Below are positions 10,771-20,890 of a stretch of DNA of 64,000 nt, in pieces. Positions within the stretch are counted from its first letter, which is position 1. Each line of letters starts with the position of its first letter. Location of the stretch: positions 33,970,454 through 34,034,453 of the forward strand of contig CM039510.1 of NCBI GenBank assembly GCA_022432975.1. The letters are read 5' to 3'. The notes under the pieces are model-generated. The model made no database searches. It was not told where the DNA came from and was given only the letters and a program-made list of their open reading frames with translations. The DNA is from Begonia masoniana. Its lineage: Eukaryota; Streptophyta; Magnoliopsida; Cucurbitales; Begoniaceae. The position numbers and the translations under genes are program-made.

Positions 10771-11943
10771 GTAAGAACATATAAATGTAGTGATGCATAT
10801 GCTATGCATGAATTTTCAGAATACAGTGACAGAACATTACATTACGTTTCACTGGCAGAAGGGTATAAGTGGGGCTTATAGGGGAACTGGCAAGTGCACG
10901 ACAGGCACAAACAGATATACAGAATATAACAGAACAGAACAGAACAGTAGGCCAGTCCCTGTCTCGCACTTAACCAATATATTACAATCAGATTTTATCT
11001 TTCTTAGCTTCAAACCGTGTACAGAAAATATTTTGCATGAACTTTCGAGAAAAACATGTATGCATGGACATTTACAGTGCTTCATCTTAGAATAGCAGAC
11101 AGCAGAAATTAATGGCGGAAAAGGAAAAGAAATACAGAAAACTCAGAAAGAAACTCTAACTTATCTACCTGAAACAACCCAACAGATGTAAAACCTAGTA
11201 TCTCCGTGTTGTACGGCCTTAAGGGCCGATCTACACACATGAACTTACCTGTTTGCTGCGGAGTTGAGAGTCTTGAACGTGTTACCTCGGTGATGAACGG
11301 ACCTATGACGTGCACGAAAAGGGAAATCAACAAGCTGCAAATGCTAACTAATAACTTAGTAGAATAAGCTTCAAACTCCATTCAAACCTTTAGAAAACAC
11401 ACCAACGTGTTTTCATACAAAGACAGTGAGCTTGTCCAAATATCATAACCCTAAACTTCAATAAAACTCACATTTTTACTCTTTCAAACTCGTTAGCTTT
11501 AGCAGATGTTTACCTTAACTAGAGAAAACGGAGGAAATGAAGTTCTTTTGGAAAGGTTGCAGTCGCCTGGAGGAGAGAAAACAGAGAGGGAGTGGAAGGA
11601 AACAGATGAGAAAATGAGGGTTTCACGTAGGAGGAAAGAGAAAAAGAATATGGCTTCTTTAACAAGTTACCATGTGTCAAGCACACATTAGTTCCTTCCC
11701 ACCAACCTTAATTAGTTTACCTAATTTGCCCTCCCTTTGGTTTCTAACTAAGGTGTTTTGTTTTGATTGATTTTTAGTTTGGTTTTCTAATTGAATGATT
11801 ATTTAAATTCTCCGATCCATTTTCTCTAGACATCCACTTGGGGTATCACAAAACTCCAATGAAATACGCATTTCACTAATGGCCAATATATCCCATTTAA
11901 TAGTTCAAGGAATAATTACATGGCTAAAATGCCGAGTGTTACA

Positions 11944-12152
11944 TTCCACCCACCTTAACAGAAATTTTGTCCCTAAAATTTGCCGAAGCAAAGAGATCCG
12001 AATATTGGGCCCTAACATCTTGTTGTCTTTTCCATGTGGCTTCCTCTACGTTATGATTGCGTCACAAAACTTTCCCCAATGGGACTACCTTGTTGCGCAA
12101 CACCTTGAGTGAAGTATCCAATATCTGTATGGGCCTTTCTTCATATGTCAGC
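11944..12152 (-). pseudogene. Truncated second copy of A: polypurine tract and chromodomain end
   Basis: Aligns closely with 2317-2526 of element A (polypurine tract, stop region, chromodomain-like tail). The match stops at 12152 inside a CATATGTCAGC motif and the sequence changes to that of relic H. This is an internal 3' end joined to the outer side of the A 5' LTR. Confidence 0.8.
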
Positions 12153-12310
12153 CCTAGCTGCCAACTTTGCTAAGACATCGATAAAGATTGATTCAGAGTC
12201 AGAGTCTTAAAAAGGAGAATAAACTCCAATGAAGTACTTACCCTCATGATTTTGGGTTTTGCATTATGTAGTGGGGACACTACCAATTCTAAGTTTGGAG
12301 ATATAGTTTT
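12153..12310. other. Left flank of nested element C: remnant of host element H
   Basis: Not Tekay-like. It contains GGGGACACTACCAATTCTAA followed by GTTTGGAG, the kind of purine-rich tract seen before the 3' LTR of Athila/Tat-like or LARD elements, and ends with GTTTT (12306-12310), which recurs at 48444-48448 on the far side of C. The junction at 12152/12153 has no duplication and looks like illegitimate recombination. No coding frame recognised. Confidence 0.5.
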
Positions 12311-12519
12311 TGTGACGACCTCCGATACGATCAGGGTCGGCGAGCTTCTCTCCGAACATTTAAAACGTGACGTATTTTTTTTTTAACTTAAAAAAAAAAT
12401 AATCTAAAACATTTAAAATAGAGGACATAAAATGAGAAACATAAACTGGAAAATTTACAGCGAAAGACTTAGTGAAATGAGAAACATAAGATAGAAGACA
12501 TACTGTGGAGGGCTACAGT

Positions 12520-13250
12520 GGATGACAGGAGCTGTGGACATTAGTAGTGTAGAAGCTGTGGAAAATAGAAGTGCAGAAGCTGTGGACAATAGCTGTGGAC
12601 AATAGAAGTGCAGAAGCTGTGGATAATAGAAGTGCAGAAGCTGTGGACATTAGAAGTGTAGAAGCTGTGGAAAATAGAAATGCAGAAGCTGTGGACAATA
12701 GCTGTGGAAAATAGAGGGGCAGAAGCTGTGGACAATAGAAGTGCAGAAGCTATGGACGATAGAAGTGCAGAAGCTGTGAACGATAGAAGTGCAGAAGCTG
12801 TAGACCATAGAAGTGCAGAAGCTGTGGACAATAGAAGTACAGAAGCAGTGGACAATAGAATTGCAGAAGCAGTGGACAATAGAATTGCAGAAGCAGTGGA
12901 CAATAGAAGTGCAGAAGCAGTGGACAATAGAATTGCAGAAGCTGTGGACAATAGAAGTGCAGAAGTAGTGGACAATAGAAGTGCAGAAGCAGTGGACAAT
13001 AGAATTGCAGAAGCAGTGGACAATAAAATTATAGAAGCAGTGGACAAATATTTTAAAGGCAAAATGGACAACTGTTTTTGAAGGGCAGCGTGGACGACTG
13101 TTTTAAAGGCAAAATGGACAAGTGTTTTTGAATGGCAGCATGGACGACTGTTTTAAAGGTAAAATGGACAACTATTTTTGAAAGGCATCGTGGACGACTG
13201 TTTTAAAGGCAAAATGGACAACTGTTTTTGGAGGGCAGCGTGGACGACTA
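12520..13250. repeat. Tandem repeats of the C cassette (24 bp, then 50 bp)
   Basis: About 20 partly degenerate copies of the 24-bp unit GCAGAAGCTGTGGACAATAG+AAGT to about 13050, then four copies of a 50-bp unit starting TTTTAAAGGC at 13051, 13101, 13151 and 13201. Because 24 is a multiple of three, long frames stay open on both strands; these are a by-product of the period, not genes. Confidence 0.9.
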
Positions 13251-14343
13251 ACACTTAGCCAAATACTGGAAAACTTGAAAGGCAAAAATTGAAGGCAGAA
13301 TGAACGACTACTTTACAGGGAGACATAAAACAGAAAGCATGAAAACTTCAAAACCCTAAAACCCAATTCCAAAACACAGTTTTAAAACATGCTTGGAATC
13401 ACGACAGAAGTTCAAAAATCTAACTGCATGAATCGATTTAAAATTTGAAACAATCCATGCATAACCTAAAAGGAGAGATTCCAAGCAGTTCCAGAATAAT
13501 TCAAAACATACATTCAACTGTTAAACAGAGGTTTTAAATACATCAAAACTAAGTCTATACACCATTTTAAAAACTTAGAAACGGTACAGAACTTGACATA
13601 CTTTTCAAGAATTCACCAAAACAGAAGTTTTTAAAATATAAACAAAACACAAAACTTAAAACTTCACTCTCTCAGTCAGGAATATGTCTGGCTGCCACAA
13701 CCACCCCCGAAAGATTGTGCCACCAACCACCTATGCATCGGGCTGAGGCACAAAATCCTCATCCATGGGTTCCATACCTACATCAGGGAGTTCACCTATG
13801 AGTCTAAAACTCAGTAAGAATATGAAAATGCAATGATGCAAATGCTATGCATGAATCTTCAGAAATACAGTGACATTACTGAATATTACTTTTCACTGGC
13901 AGGGGGTATAAGTGGGGCTTATAGGGGAACTGGCAAGTGCACTATCAGGCACATACAGAAATACAGAACATAACAGAAACAGAGGGCCAGTCCCCGTCCC
14001 ACACTTAACCGATACATTACATTCAGATTTTTATCTTTCTTAACTTCAAAACATGTGCAGAAAACATTTTGCATGAGCTTTCGGGAAAATCATGTATGAA
14101 TGGCCGTTTACTGTGCTTAAGATTAAAACAGCAGACAACAGAGATAACACAACAGAACGTGAAGCAAAACACAGACAACTCAGAACGTAAACTATAACGT
14201 ATCTACCCAAAACAACCCGACAGAAGTAAAACCTAGTATCTCCGTGATGTAGGACATTAAGGGCAAATCTACACACATGAACTTACCTGTGGTTGTAGAG
14301 CTGAATGCTTTGTTCACACGTCCTTGGTGATCAAAACCTATAT
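13251..14343 (-). other. C 3' LTR body, no gene
   Basis: LTR sequence with the conserved hairpin TGAGT-ctaaa-ACTCA at 13799-13813. The GGCC inverted repeat is degraded here (GGACATTAAGGGC near 14252). No coding capacity recognised. Confidence 0.6.
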
Positions 14344-14539
14344 TGTAACAACCCAAGTCTCCCAAACCCGATTGTTACCCATTACATAAGACTGGACTAA
14401 ATTTACGAAAAATTTTAAAATTTCTCTCAATGATGAAAATTCTATCTATAATCCTCGATTATACAGCAGAAAACTCAATATGTAAACAACATTTATAGCT
14501 AGACAAAACGTTAAGACTTTTGACTGAGGGAATTAAAAA

Positions 14540-15030
14540 TCAAAGGACATCTACCGATCGCAAACGACAAAACTTTCTTCTCGCATCTGCCGATCACAAA
14601 ACAACAAAACATAATTCCCACTTCTATCGATAGTATTAAACAACGACATCTACCGATTGTCACATGCAACCCACTTGACTCATTAAACTTCTTCCGATAG
14701 AAATAAGCAACATCTACCGATAGAAATAGACAACATCTACTGATCACAAAACGACAAGACATTATACTCACTTCTACCGATAGTGAAAAAAAATCTATAT
14801 CTTTCGATTGACATGTGCATCCCACGTGACTCATTAAACATTACCCGATAGAAATAAACAACATCCACCGATAGAAATAGACAACATCTACCAATCACAA
14901 CACGACAAGACATTATACTCACTTCTACCGATAGTGAAAAATCTACATCTTCCGATTGACATGTGCATTCCACGTGACTCATTAAAACTTCTTCCGATAG
15001 AAGACTTCTACCGGTGATCTACCGAAAGTA
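14540..15030. repeat. B cassette: repeats of ATCTACCGATAG type
   Basis: Irregular tandem repeats built around CATCTACCGATAGAAATAG, CATCTACCGATCACAAAACG and CACTTCTACCGATAGTG. The same block stands in the 5' LTR at about 38890-39400, and a related one in F at 32440-32950. Confidence 0.75.
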
Positions 15031-15422
15031 ATAAGCAACATCGATAGAAGACATCCTGACTTTTACAGACTTTAACATGTTTGATGTAAACTTGCACAAT
15101 ATAATCCATAGACTCATCCAAAATATGTGTAGCGGAAAACTTAAATAAAACAGATCTTTCTATCATTTCATGATCATTCTCAAACTCAAGATTTCAGTCA
15201 GACAAATTCCAATATCCATCGTTTTAAGAAAATTCATCCTATTTAGACTTCAGTATTCATAATCCTTACTAACATCATAAGAGTAGTAACCAGGGGTTGA
15301 AATCGCCTTTCCAGCCACAAAATGTCACCCTGAGCACCATCCAGCAACCAGTCGTAGACATCTTTATTGGGTTTGAAATCCTCACCTGATAACTCATCAC
15401 CTACATCATAAGGTGTAAACTA

Positions 15423-15437
15423 TAAGCTTAATGCTTA
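15423..15437 (-). promoter_or_regulatory. Conserved LTR hairpin, B 3' LTR copy
   Basis: TAAGC-ttaat-GCTTA, perfect 5-bp stem. Relative to the A and E forms the second pair has changed on both arms (G-C to A-T). Confidence 0.65.
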
Positions 15438-16078
15438 GTAAGGAGTGCAATGCTAACATGTATGCATGAATGCACAGTTGAAAAGAACACATTATCATAA
15501 TCATTCCTCGTCACATTCTTGTTCATATTCTTGATCATGTTCTTGTTCATCGTTTACATCGTGTGGATTAAGAGAGGATTTGTGCCGAAAAGGGGGTTGA
15601 CAGTGAAAGTGTACATAGTCCCTTGCGGGCCGTATTCATGGTCCTCCTTTTGGACAGTGACATACGCCAAACCGCCCCCAACCCTCTCTTAATCCTTGTT
15701 ACATAAGTTTCATGTTCATATCTTGATCGTGAAGAAAAAACATTCACTTAAAACATTTTCATATGCTTGAAAGGGAAACAATCATGAAGCATGAGTATGA
15801 ATACACTTATTTCATCGGACCAGAAGGACAGATCAATCATTCAACAATAAATCATGTTGCTAACTCACATATCATAACCATACAGACAATATCACAAACA
15901 ACATTCGAACATCATAATTAACTTTATGTAACACCCGACATTTTCAGCCAGGTGATTTTCTTAACGGAATTGACTGTCACCTTTTTTTATTGATCTTTAA
16001 TTTAAATTTTAATGCCTAATCTTATTTGGTTTCTATTTGTGTGGTGGCAGAACCGTAATTAAGAGGGATTTTATTTAG

Positions 16079-16087
16079 TATAAAAAG
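16079..16087 (+). promoter_or_regulatory. TATA box of F 5' LTR
   Basis: TATAAAAAG about 152 bp from the LTR start, followed by a pyrimidine-rich stretch; repeated in the 3' LTR at 31119-31127. It implies a very short U3, with most of the LTR transcribed. Confidence 0.55.
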
Positions 16088-16625
16088 AAGATGGAAACCT
16101 TAAACCTCACTTAAACCCCACTGTAGCCGACATTCTCTCTCGGCAATTCCCGTGCTTCCAGAGCTTTTTCTCTGCCGGCGACTCCCTCTTTGGCGATCGA
16201 TTCCTCTAGCCTCCACTCCGATAACCTATATTCGAGGTAAGATTTAGACAATGTAGTTGCCGAGTAATTATTTGGAACTCTGTTTTCAGCTAGAACCCAA
16301 TGTTTCAAGATTCTTCAATGGCCGAATAATAGGAACATTTATAATCGGTGTTTGGTAATAGCATTCCTAATTCAAATCTGGACTTTAAGATAACCGACTA
16401 GAACTAGTGGTTAAGTTGAACTAGGCTATTTTAGATTTTGGAATCTTAGTCCACACACAAGGTGCTCGGCTGAAAGGACTCAGGAATACAGATTCTAGGA
16501 TGACATTTAGTTAGGATTTTTCTAGCTTTGATTTCAGAATATTTAGGATCTATTTTAACTCTGAAATGTGAAATGATATCAGATGAAGAAGTTTGAAGTG
16601 TAGTGCATGAATTTGCTAAGGAAGC

Positions 16626-16665
16626 CAGGTAAGTGAATGTATTAAGATTTCCGGCCATTAGGGCC
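16626..16665 (+). promoter_or_regulatory. Donor-like AGGTAAGT plus GGCC inverted repeat (F)
   Basis: CAGGTAAGT at 16626-16634 and GGCCATTAGGGCC at 16653-16665; same pair at 31507-31546 in the 3' LTR. Confidence 0.6.
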
Positions 16666-17202
16666 CTACATCTTAAGTGTACTAAATTAGTTATGTTTTT
16701 GATGTTTGTTTTAAGTTAGTAAGATGGTTTGTACTTGGATGATTTACGGATATTTGAGAACTATATTATGTGATGTTCTGATAGAGTCTATGAAGTCAAC
16801 TGTCTAGTATGATATTTTCCATAGTCTGATGATTTAAGAACATTCATGTCATGCATCATGATTTACTTCTCAAGCACATGAAAATGATTTATGAGCATGT
16901 TTTCCCCCATGAACAAGATATGAGAATGAATATGAAACTTATGCAACCGGATTAAGTGAGGGTTGGGGGTGGTTTGGCGTATGTCACTGTCCAAAGAGAA
17001 GGACCATGAATACGACCCGAAAGGGACTATGTACACTTGCACTGTCATCCCCTCTTTACGGCACAAATCCTCCCTTGATCCATATGATGAAAGTGATGAA
17101 CAAGAACACGAATAAGAACAAGAAAAGAGCATGAAACGAACATGATCATGATTTTCTTGCAACTATGCATTCACGTATACATGTTAGTATTGCATTCCTT
17201 AC

Positions 17203-17217
17203 TAAGCATTAGGCTTA
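17203..17217 (+). promoter_or_regulatory. Conserved LTR hairpin, F 5' LTR copy
   Basis: TAAGC-attag-GCTTA, perfect stem. The 3' LTR copy at 32084-32098 reads TAAGC-attag-GTTTA, where the change still allows a G-U pair. Confidence 0.65.
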
Positions 17218-17476
17218 TAGTTTAAACCTTATGATGTAGGTGACGAAATATCAGGTGAGGATTCCAAAGCTAATGAAGATGTCTAAGTTTGGTTGCTGGA
17301 AGGTGTTCATGGAACAATTCTATGGCTGGATGGCGAACAAAACCCCCTGGTTAATGCTCTTATGATTTTAGTGAAGATTATGAATATGGAAGTCTAAGTA
17401 GGATGAGATTATTTTAAAACATCGAGCATTTGAAATTGTCTGGTTTAATTACTGAGTCTGAGAATGTTTACAAGGG

Positions 17477-17552
17477 AACTCCATTGCTCAGAATTAGTTA
17501 GTTATTCTGGTTTAAAACATCGAGAGAAGACAACATGGATATTAACAGTATT
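17477..17552 (+). other. Deletion junction of F with filler DNA and the first gag codons
   Basis: About 17471-17512 is a patchwork of short pieces that also occur elsewhere in F: CAAGGGAACTCCA (26621-26633), ATTGCTCAG (26549-26557), GAATTAG plus TTAGTTATTC (26564-26576), and AAAACATCGAG (near 17416-17426). From about 17513 the sequence is the gag N-terminus of F, cut by E at the GTATT duplication (17548-17552). Confidence 0.65.
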
Positions 17553-18568
17553 TGTAATAACTAAAAAATTTCATCGTACACCCTATTACTCGTGCATAGT
17601 GTTTTATGATTTAAAATTTCTCAATTTTAGAAATAAAGAGAAGCAATGGAATATTGAGAAGTCAACAAGTATTAGATCAATAGCAATTAACTTTAACATC
17701 TAAAGAAGAATGATAAACCAATTGAAGAGAGTTTCAAAAGTCAAAAGAAAATAAGGACCAATAGGAATGAAGAATAGTGTTAAGTTTGAATAGTCAACAA
17801 TGAAGAACCAATGGAGGGGAGGTATGAAGGAGTCAAACTTTCAAAAGACAAAGGAAGAAGTAAAGAGAGAAAAGGAGGATAACCATGAAGAAAAGTCAAA
17901 ATTCCTCATTTAAACCTAAAAACGACACCTCACCTCCTACTCATCTTTAAGGTAACTCTTAGTATGACCAATAGCCACGAAATTTCTTCTCCATTTTCAG
18001 AGCTCTCCATTCTCTCAAAGCTCGGTCTTTTGCAAGAAGAATCAAGGTAAGTTAAATTTTAGGTTATGTTCATGTAAAATACTAGTTATAGGTTGATAAA
18101 ATTAGAGTTTTCTTGAGATTATGGAGAGGTTGATAAACCTTAGATGGCTGCACGAAAATTTGGTTTTCCCTCCTTAATTTCTTGATGTTTTAGGGTTTGA
18201 ATGAATTGTAATGGTTGCTTATGGTTGAAAATGAAGGAAAAACATCAAGTAATGCATGAATAGTTGAAAATAGTAAAATACAGGGCAGATTGGAAATCTG
18301 TAATTTCGATACATTGAGCTAGTTTATCTTGATAAATTGACTTTACCATGTTAAAGTAGACTCCTTAAGGATTCCATAGCCTCAAGAATTATTGAATTTG
18401 GTTATGTATATCAAAAGTTATAAGATTTTGAAATTTGTTGTTTATTTGAAGGGAATTCCGAAAATTATGTTGTTAAGTGAATTTTTATGAATCTTGTTGA
18501 TTGGCATGCTTTAAGTATACAAGTCAAGAAGGAACTTGTGCACATTAACGAAACCAAACTCAAGAGAC

Positions 18569-18608
18569 GAGGTAAGTGTATGTATGCATGCGTTTTGGCC
18601 GATTGGCC
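18569..18608 (+). promoter_or_regulatory. Donor-like AGGTAAGT plus GGCC inverted repeat (E)
   Basis: GAGGTAAGT at 18569-18577 and GGCCGATTGGCC at 18597-18608; identical pair at 25390-25429. Confidence 0.6.
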
Positions 18609-19142
18609 TACACCACAAAAGATTATGAGATTGAGGATTTGGTGAATGTAGTTTTGAGAGTTGGTTGGGTAGAACTCTTAGGTTGTGAGTGAGTTAATTA
18701 TGCTAGTTGTTTGTTTAATGAATGATTTGTTTATTAGTTATATTATGTTATAGAATTGAAGGATGTGTGTGCAACATGTAATCATGCATCATGGTTTTCC
18801 TAAAGCATAGAAAATGGTTTTTATACATAGTTTTCATGTAAACAAGAGTAACAGAATATAGAACAGTAAAATACGTAATAGTTGTTGTGGGTAGGGAACT
18901 GAGTTTGGTAGTTTCGCCAGAGGAACCGGTTCCGTCAGAGGGACTGTCATATATGCCATCCCACTTCCCCTAGAGCGAGTTGGTCGTCCCGCCAGGTGGA
19001 CAATAAGTTAGGCCATCTCTTCTCTAGAAGCAGTACCCCAATAACTCATGTCATGCAAGAAAAATAAGAGAAGACTCAGTACATGCTTTTACGAATAGCA
19101 TAGCATAATCATGAGCATGCATTTTATTTTACTACATCACTT

Positions 19143-19164
19143 ACTGAGCATTAGGCTCATTAGT
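19143..19164 (+). promoter_or_regulatory. Conserved LTR hairpin, E copy
   Basis: ACTGAGC-attag-GCTCAttAGT: a 5-bp core stem with further ACT/AGT pairing outside a small bulge. Second copy at 25964-25985. Confidence 0.65.
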
Positions 19165-19729
19165 TTATTTTGTGGTGTAGGTGAATTTGATACAGGTGAG
19201 GGTCTTGATCCTTAAGAAGGTTGATGGAGCAGTTGGTGGAGGACGTCCATGGGGTGTGCTTGTAGCCGCTAGGGCGATTTTGACCTGTGGGCGAATGCAT
19301 AGGTAATTTTGGGATAATTTATGTACAAAAGGTTTTGAAGTTGCAGATTTGTATGTAAATGACAAGTTTAGTTGTCTTTAAACGGTAGTGTCTATTTTGA
19401 TGTATGAATATATTTTGGAAATTATATTAGAAGTCTAGTTTCACATTGCAGGTTTTGGTTTTATAGTTTTAAACGTTATATTGTCGTTTTTTTTAACGAT
19501 AGTGAATGTAAAGCAAGATTTCATTCTCTTATTTTATTTAGTTCAAAGATTTTATAATGAGTCTTCTATAAAGTAATCTTTTCTTTCCGCTGCAAATATT
19601 TAATGTTTTAACGATGTCGTTTTAAACAATGGGAAAAATTTTAAATTTTTATGGATTTTCAAGTACGGTTAGACACATGAACAGCAAATGTGACGAACCG
19701 GGTTCAGGTAACTCGGGGTGTCACAGAGT

Positions 19730-19743
19730 TGGTATCAGAGCCC
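19730..19743 (+). other. Primer-binding site of element E
   Basis: TGGTATCAGAGCCC, complementary to the 3' end of initiator-methionine tRNA, four bases after the LTR end. Confidence 0.85.
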
Positions 19744-19879
19744 AGGTCAAAATCGTTTCTGCAGACTGGTTAACAGCACAAGCTGCCACAAGGATATTCT
19801 TCATCAACTGTAAGTATGTTTATGCATTCTTTGTTGGTTAATAATTAATTATAGTTCTAAATGTGCTAGGAATAACAAA

Positions 19880-20890
19880 ATGAATAGAGGACAAAGGAGA
19901 GATCAACAAAGAGAACCAGCTGATCTGAACAATGCCGTCAACCGATTAACAGATTTGGTGGATCGCCAATCTCAGATAATCGAAAAATTCATTAATAAGG
20001 AAGAGCAAGGAACGCACAATGAAGGTACAAGTAATCAGAGTGGGGATCGTTTCAGGCAACTCAAACCTCTAATCTTTGATGGACAGTCTTCGGATCCTAC
20101 TTATGCTGAAGAATGGATCCGCACTATGGAAAGAATGTTTGATTTTGCAAAGGTAGAGGAGACCAATAAAGTTACTTGTGCCGCATTCTACCTTTCCAAA
20201 GATGCCGGGTTTTGGTGGGATACCATAACGGCTACGACGAATTTGAGGGGGATGACTTGGGAACAATTTAAGACGACATTTTATGGTCAGTACTTTAGTC
20301 GTGCGGTCAGAACAAGCAAAATGGTGGAGTTTGCCCAACTACGTCAGACTGGCTCTGTAGCTGATTACGTTTGTCAGTTTGAGTCTTTATCCCGATTTGC
20401 TCCACACCTGGTGAATAGCGATGAGAATAAAATTCACCAATTTGTACAGGGCTTGAAGGCGGAAATTTTCAGAGGTGTAGAGATAGCAGGAACCGAGGAT
20501 ATTCCCTATACCAAGGTAGTAGCTAAAGCTCTGGCAGTTTAAAGGGCTGAGCAGAAATATTATCAACAAAGGGAATCCACCAGGAAATTCTTTCGAGAAG
20601 TCCAGCCCCAGCAGCAACAAAATAAAGGAGGGCAACGACCCCAACAACCGCAGCAACAGCAACAGCAACTACAGAGATGGGTAAAGAGACCCAATGATGG
20701 AAAGACTATGCAAGGGAAAGAGGAGCAAGTACAAGGATCTTTCGTGCCCCAGTACCCGCAATGTCAAAAATGTCAGAAACGTCATCCTGGTGAATGCAAG
20801 CTCGGTTCAAACCGATGTTTTATTTGCAACGAGGTTGGTCATTTTGCTAAGAATTGCCCGAAGGGAAACCAGAGTCAGACAAAGTCAAAT
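19880..20890 (+). pseudogene. Element E gag (broken by one stop)
   Basis: Begins MNRGQRRDQQREPADLNNAV, the first ATG downstream of the primer site and in the position of MVRG starts in related elements. The capsid core has FWWDTI and GSVADYVCQFESLSRFAPH. A TAA near 20540 (KALAV, then stop) interrupts the chain before a Gln-rich linker. The nucleocapsid zinc knuckle [14 protein letters not shown] lies at about 20818-20860 in the frame open from 20708. Gag and pol form one frame in this family, so the stop also removes pol from the polyprotein. Confidence 0.9.

Larger units (their letters stand above)
288..11943 (-). mobile_element. Ty3/gypsy Tekay-like retrotransposon A (3' LTR cut, broken)
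   Basis: From high to low coordinates: 5' LTR 9364-11943, primer site next to it, gag, protease, RT, RNase H, integrase with chromodomain-like tail, polypurine tract at 2317-2330, and 3' LTR 288-2316. The left part of the 3' LTR is beyond the window because X interrupts it. A plus-oriented solo LTR (S) splits the protease at 5677-8087. The gag start codon has become ATT (9201-9199), and there are several stops and frameshifts, so A is dead. Directly right of its 5' LTR another 3' internal end begins (11944-12152), so A is part of an LTR-internal-LTR-internal tandem. The family assignment rests on the domain order and the integrase tail. Confidence 0.85.
9364..11943 (-). repeat. 5' LTR of element A
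   Basis: Runs from TGTGACAGCC at 9364 to AGTGTTACA at 11943 (2580 bp). In sense order it holds a GTAAAC donor-like site near 11513, the donor plus GGCCTTAAGGGCC pair (11215-11251), the TGAGT/ACTCA hairpin (10756-10770), the 27-bp repeats and the TGACGTCA cluster, then the primer-side end. Sequence continues on its right with a 3' internal end (11944-12152), so this LTR also serves as the 3' LTR of a second, truncated copy. Confidence 0.85.
12311..14343 (-). repeat. 3' LTR of C, first segment
   Basis: Starts TGTGACGACC and follows the C 5' LTR (46000-47920) through the repeat cassette, the hairpin (13799-13813) and the region beside the donor-like site near 14280. It stops at the TATAT duplication (14339-14343), where B begins, and resumes at 40860. 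Confidence 0.85.
14344..15926 (-). repeat. 3' LTR of B, first segment
   Basis: Starts TGTAACAACC and parallels the 5' LTR from 38690. Around 15150-15280 it keeps roughly 120 bp that the 5' LTR lost (junction near 39510). It ends at CTTTA (15922-15926), the duplicated target of F. Confidence 0.85.
15927..17476 (+). repeat. 5' LTR of F, truncated
   Basis: Matches 30967-32356 of the 3' LTR, except that it keeps about 160 bp (about 16190-16350) that the 3' LTR lost at about 31229; this holds the end of the pyrimidine-rich leader and a GAGGTAAG donor-like site. The LTR breaks off after ACAAGG at 17476, just before the point where the repeat cassette would start. Confidence 0.85.
17553..19725 (+). 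repeat. 5' LTR of element E
   Basis: TGTAATAACT to GGTGTCACA. It holds a donor-like AAGGTAAGT at 18044-18052, the AGGTAAGT plus GGCCGATTGGCC pair (18569-18608), the hairpin (19143-19164), and GTGTAGGTGA followed by CAGGTGAGG. The 3' end after 19200 is AT-rich without tandem repeats. Confidence 0.93.

Noticed and set aside
12541..13081. Long open frames on both strands in the 24-bp repeats
   Set aside because: A period divisible by three keeps frames open by itself; composition is purely the repeat, and the frames differ in start and length between the two LTRs of C.
15560..15700. GGATTAAGAGAGG and CCTCTCTTAATCC arms as a long hairpin in B LTRs
   Set aside because: The outer arms pair and a similar pair exists in F, but the interior repeats are direct rather than inverted, so a structured element is not convincing by eye.
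19730..19743. tRNA-like match at the primer sites
   Set aside because: Only 11-14 bases complementary to a tRNA 3' end are present, in the standard primer position; there is no tRNA gene.
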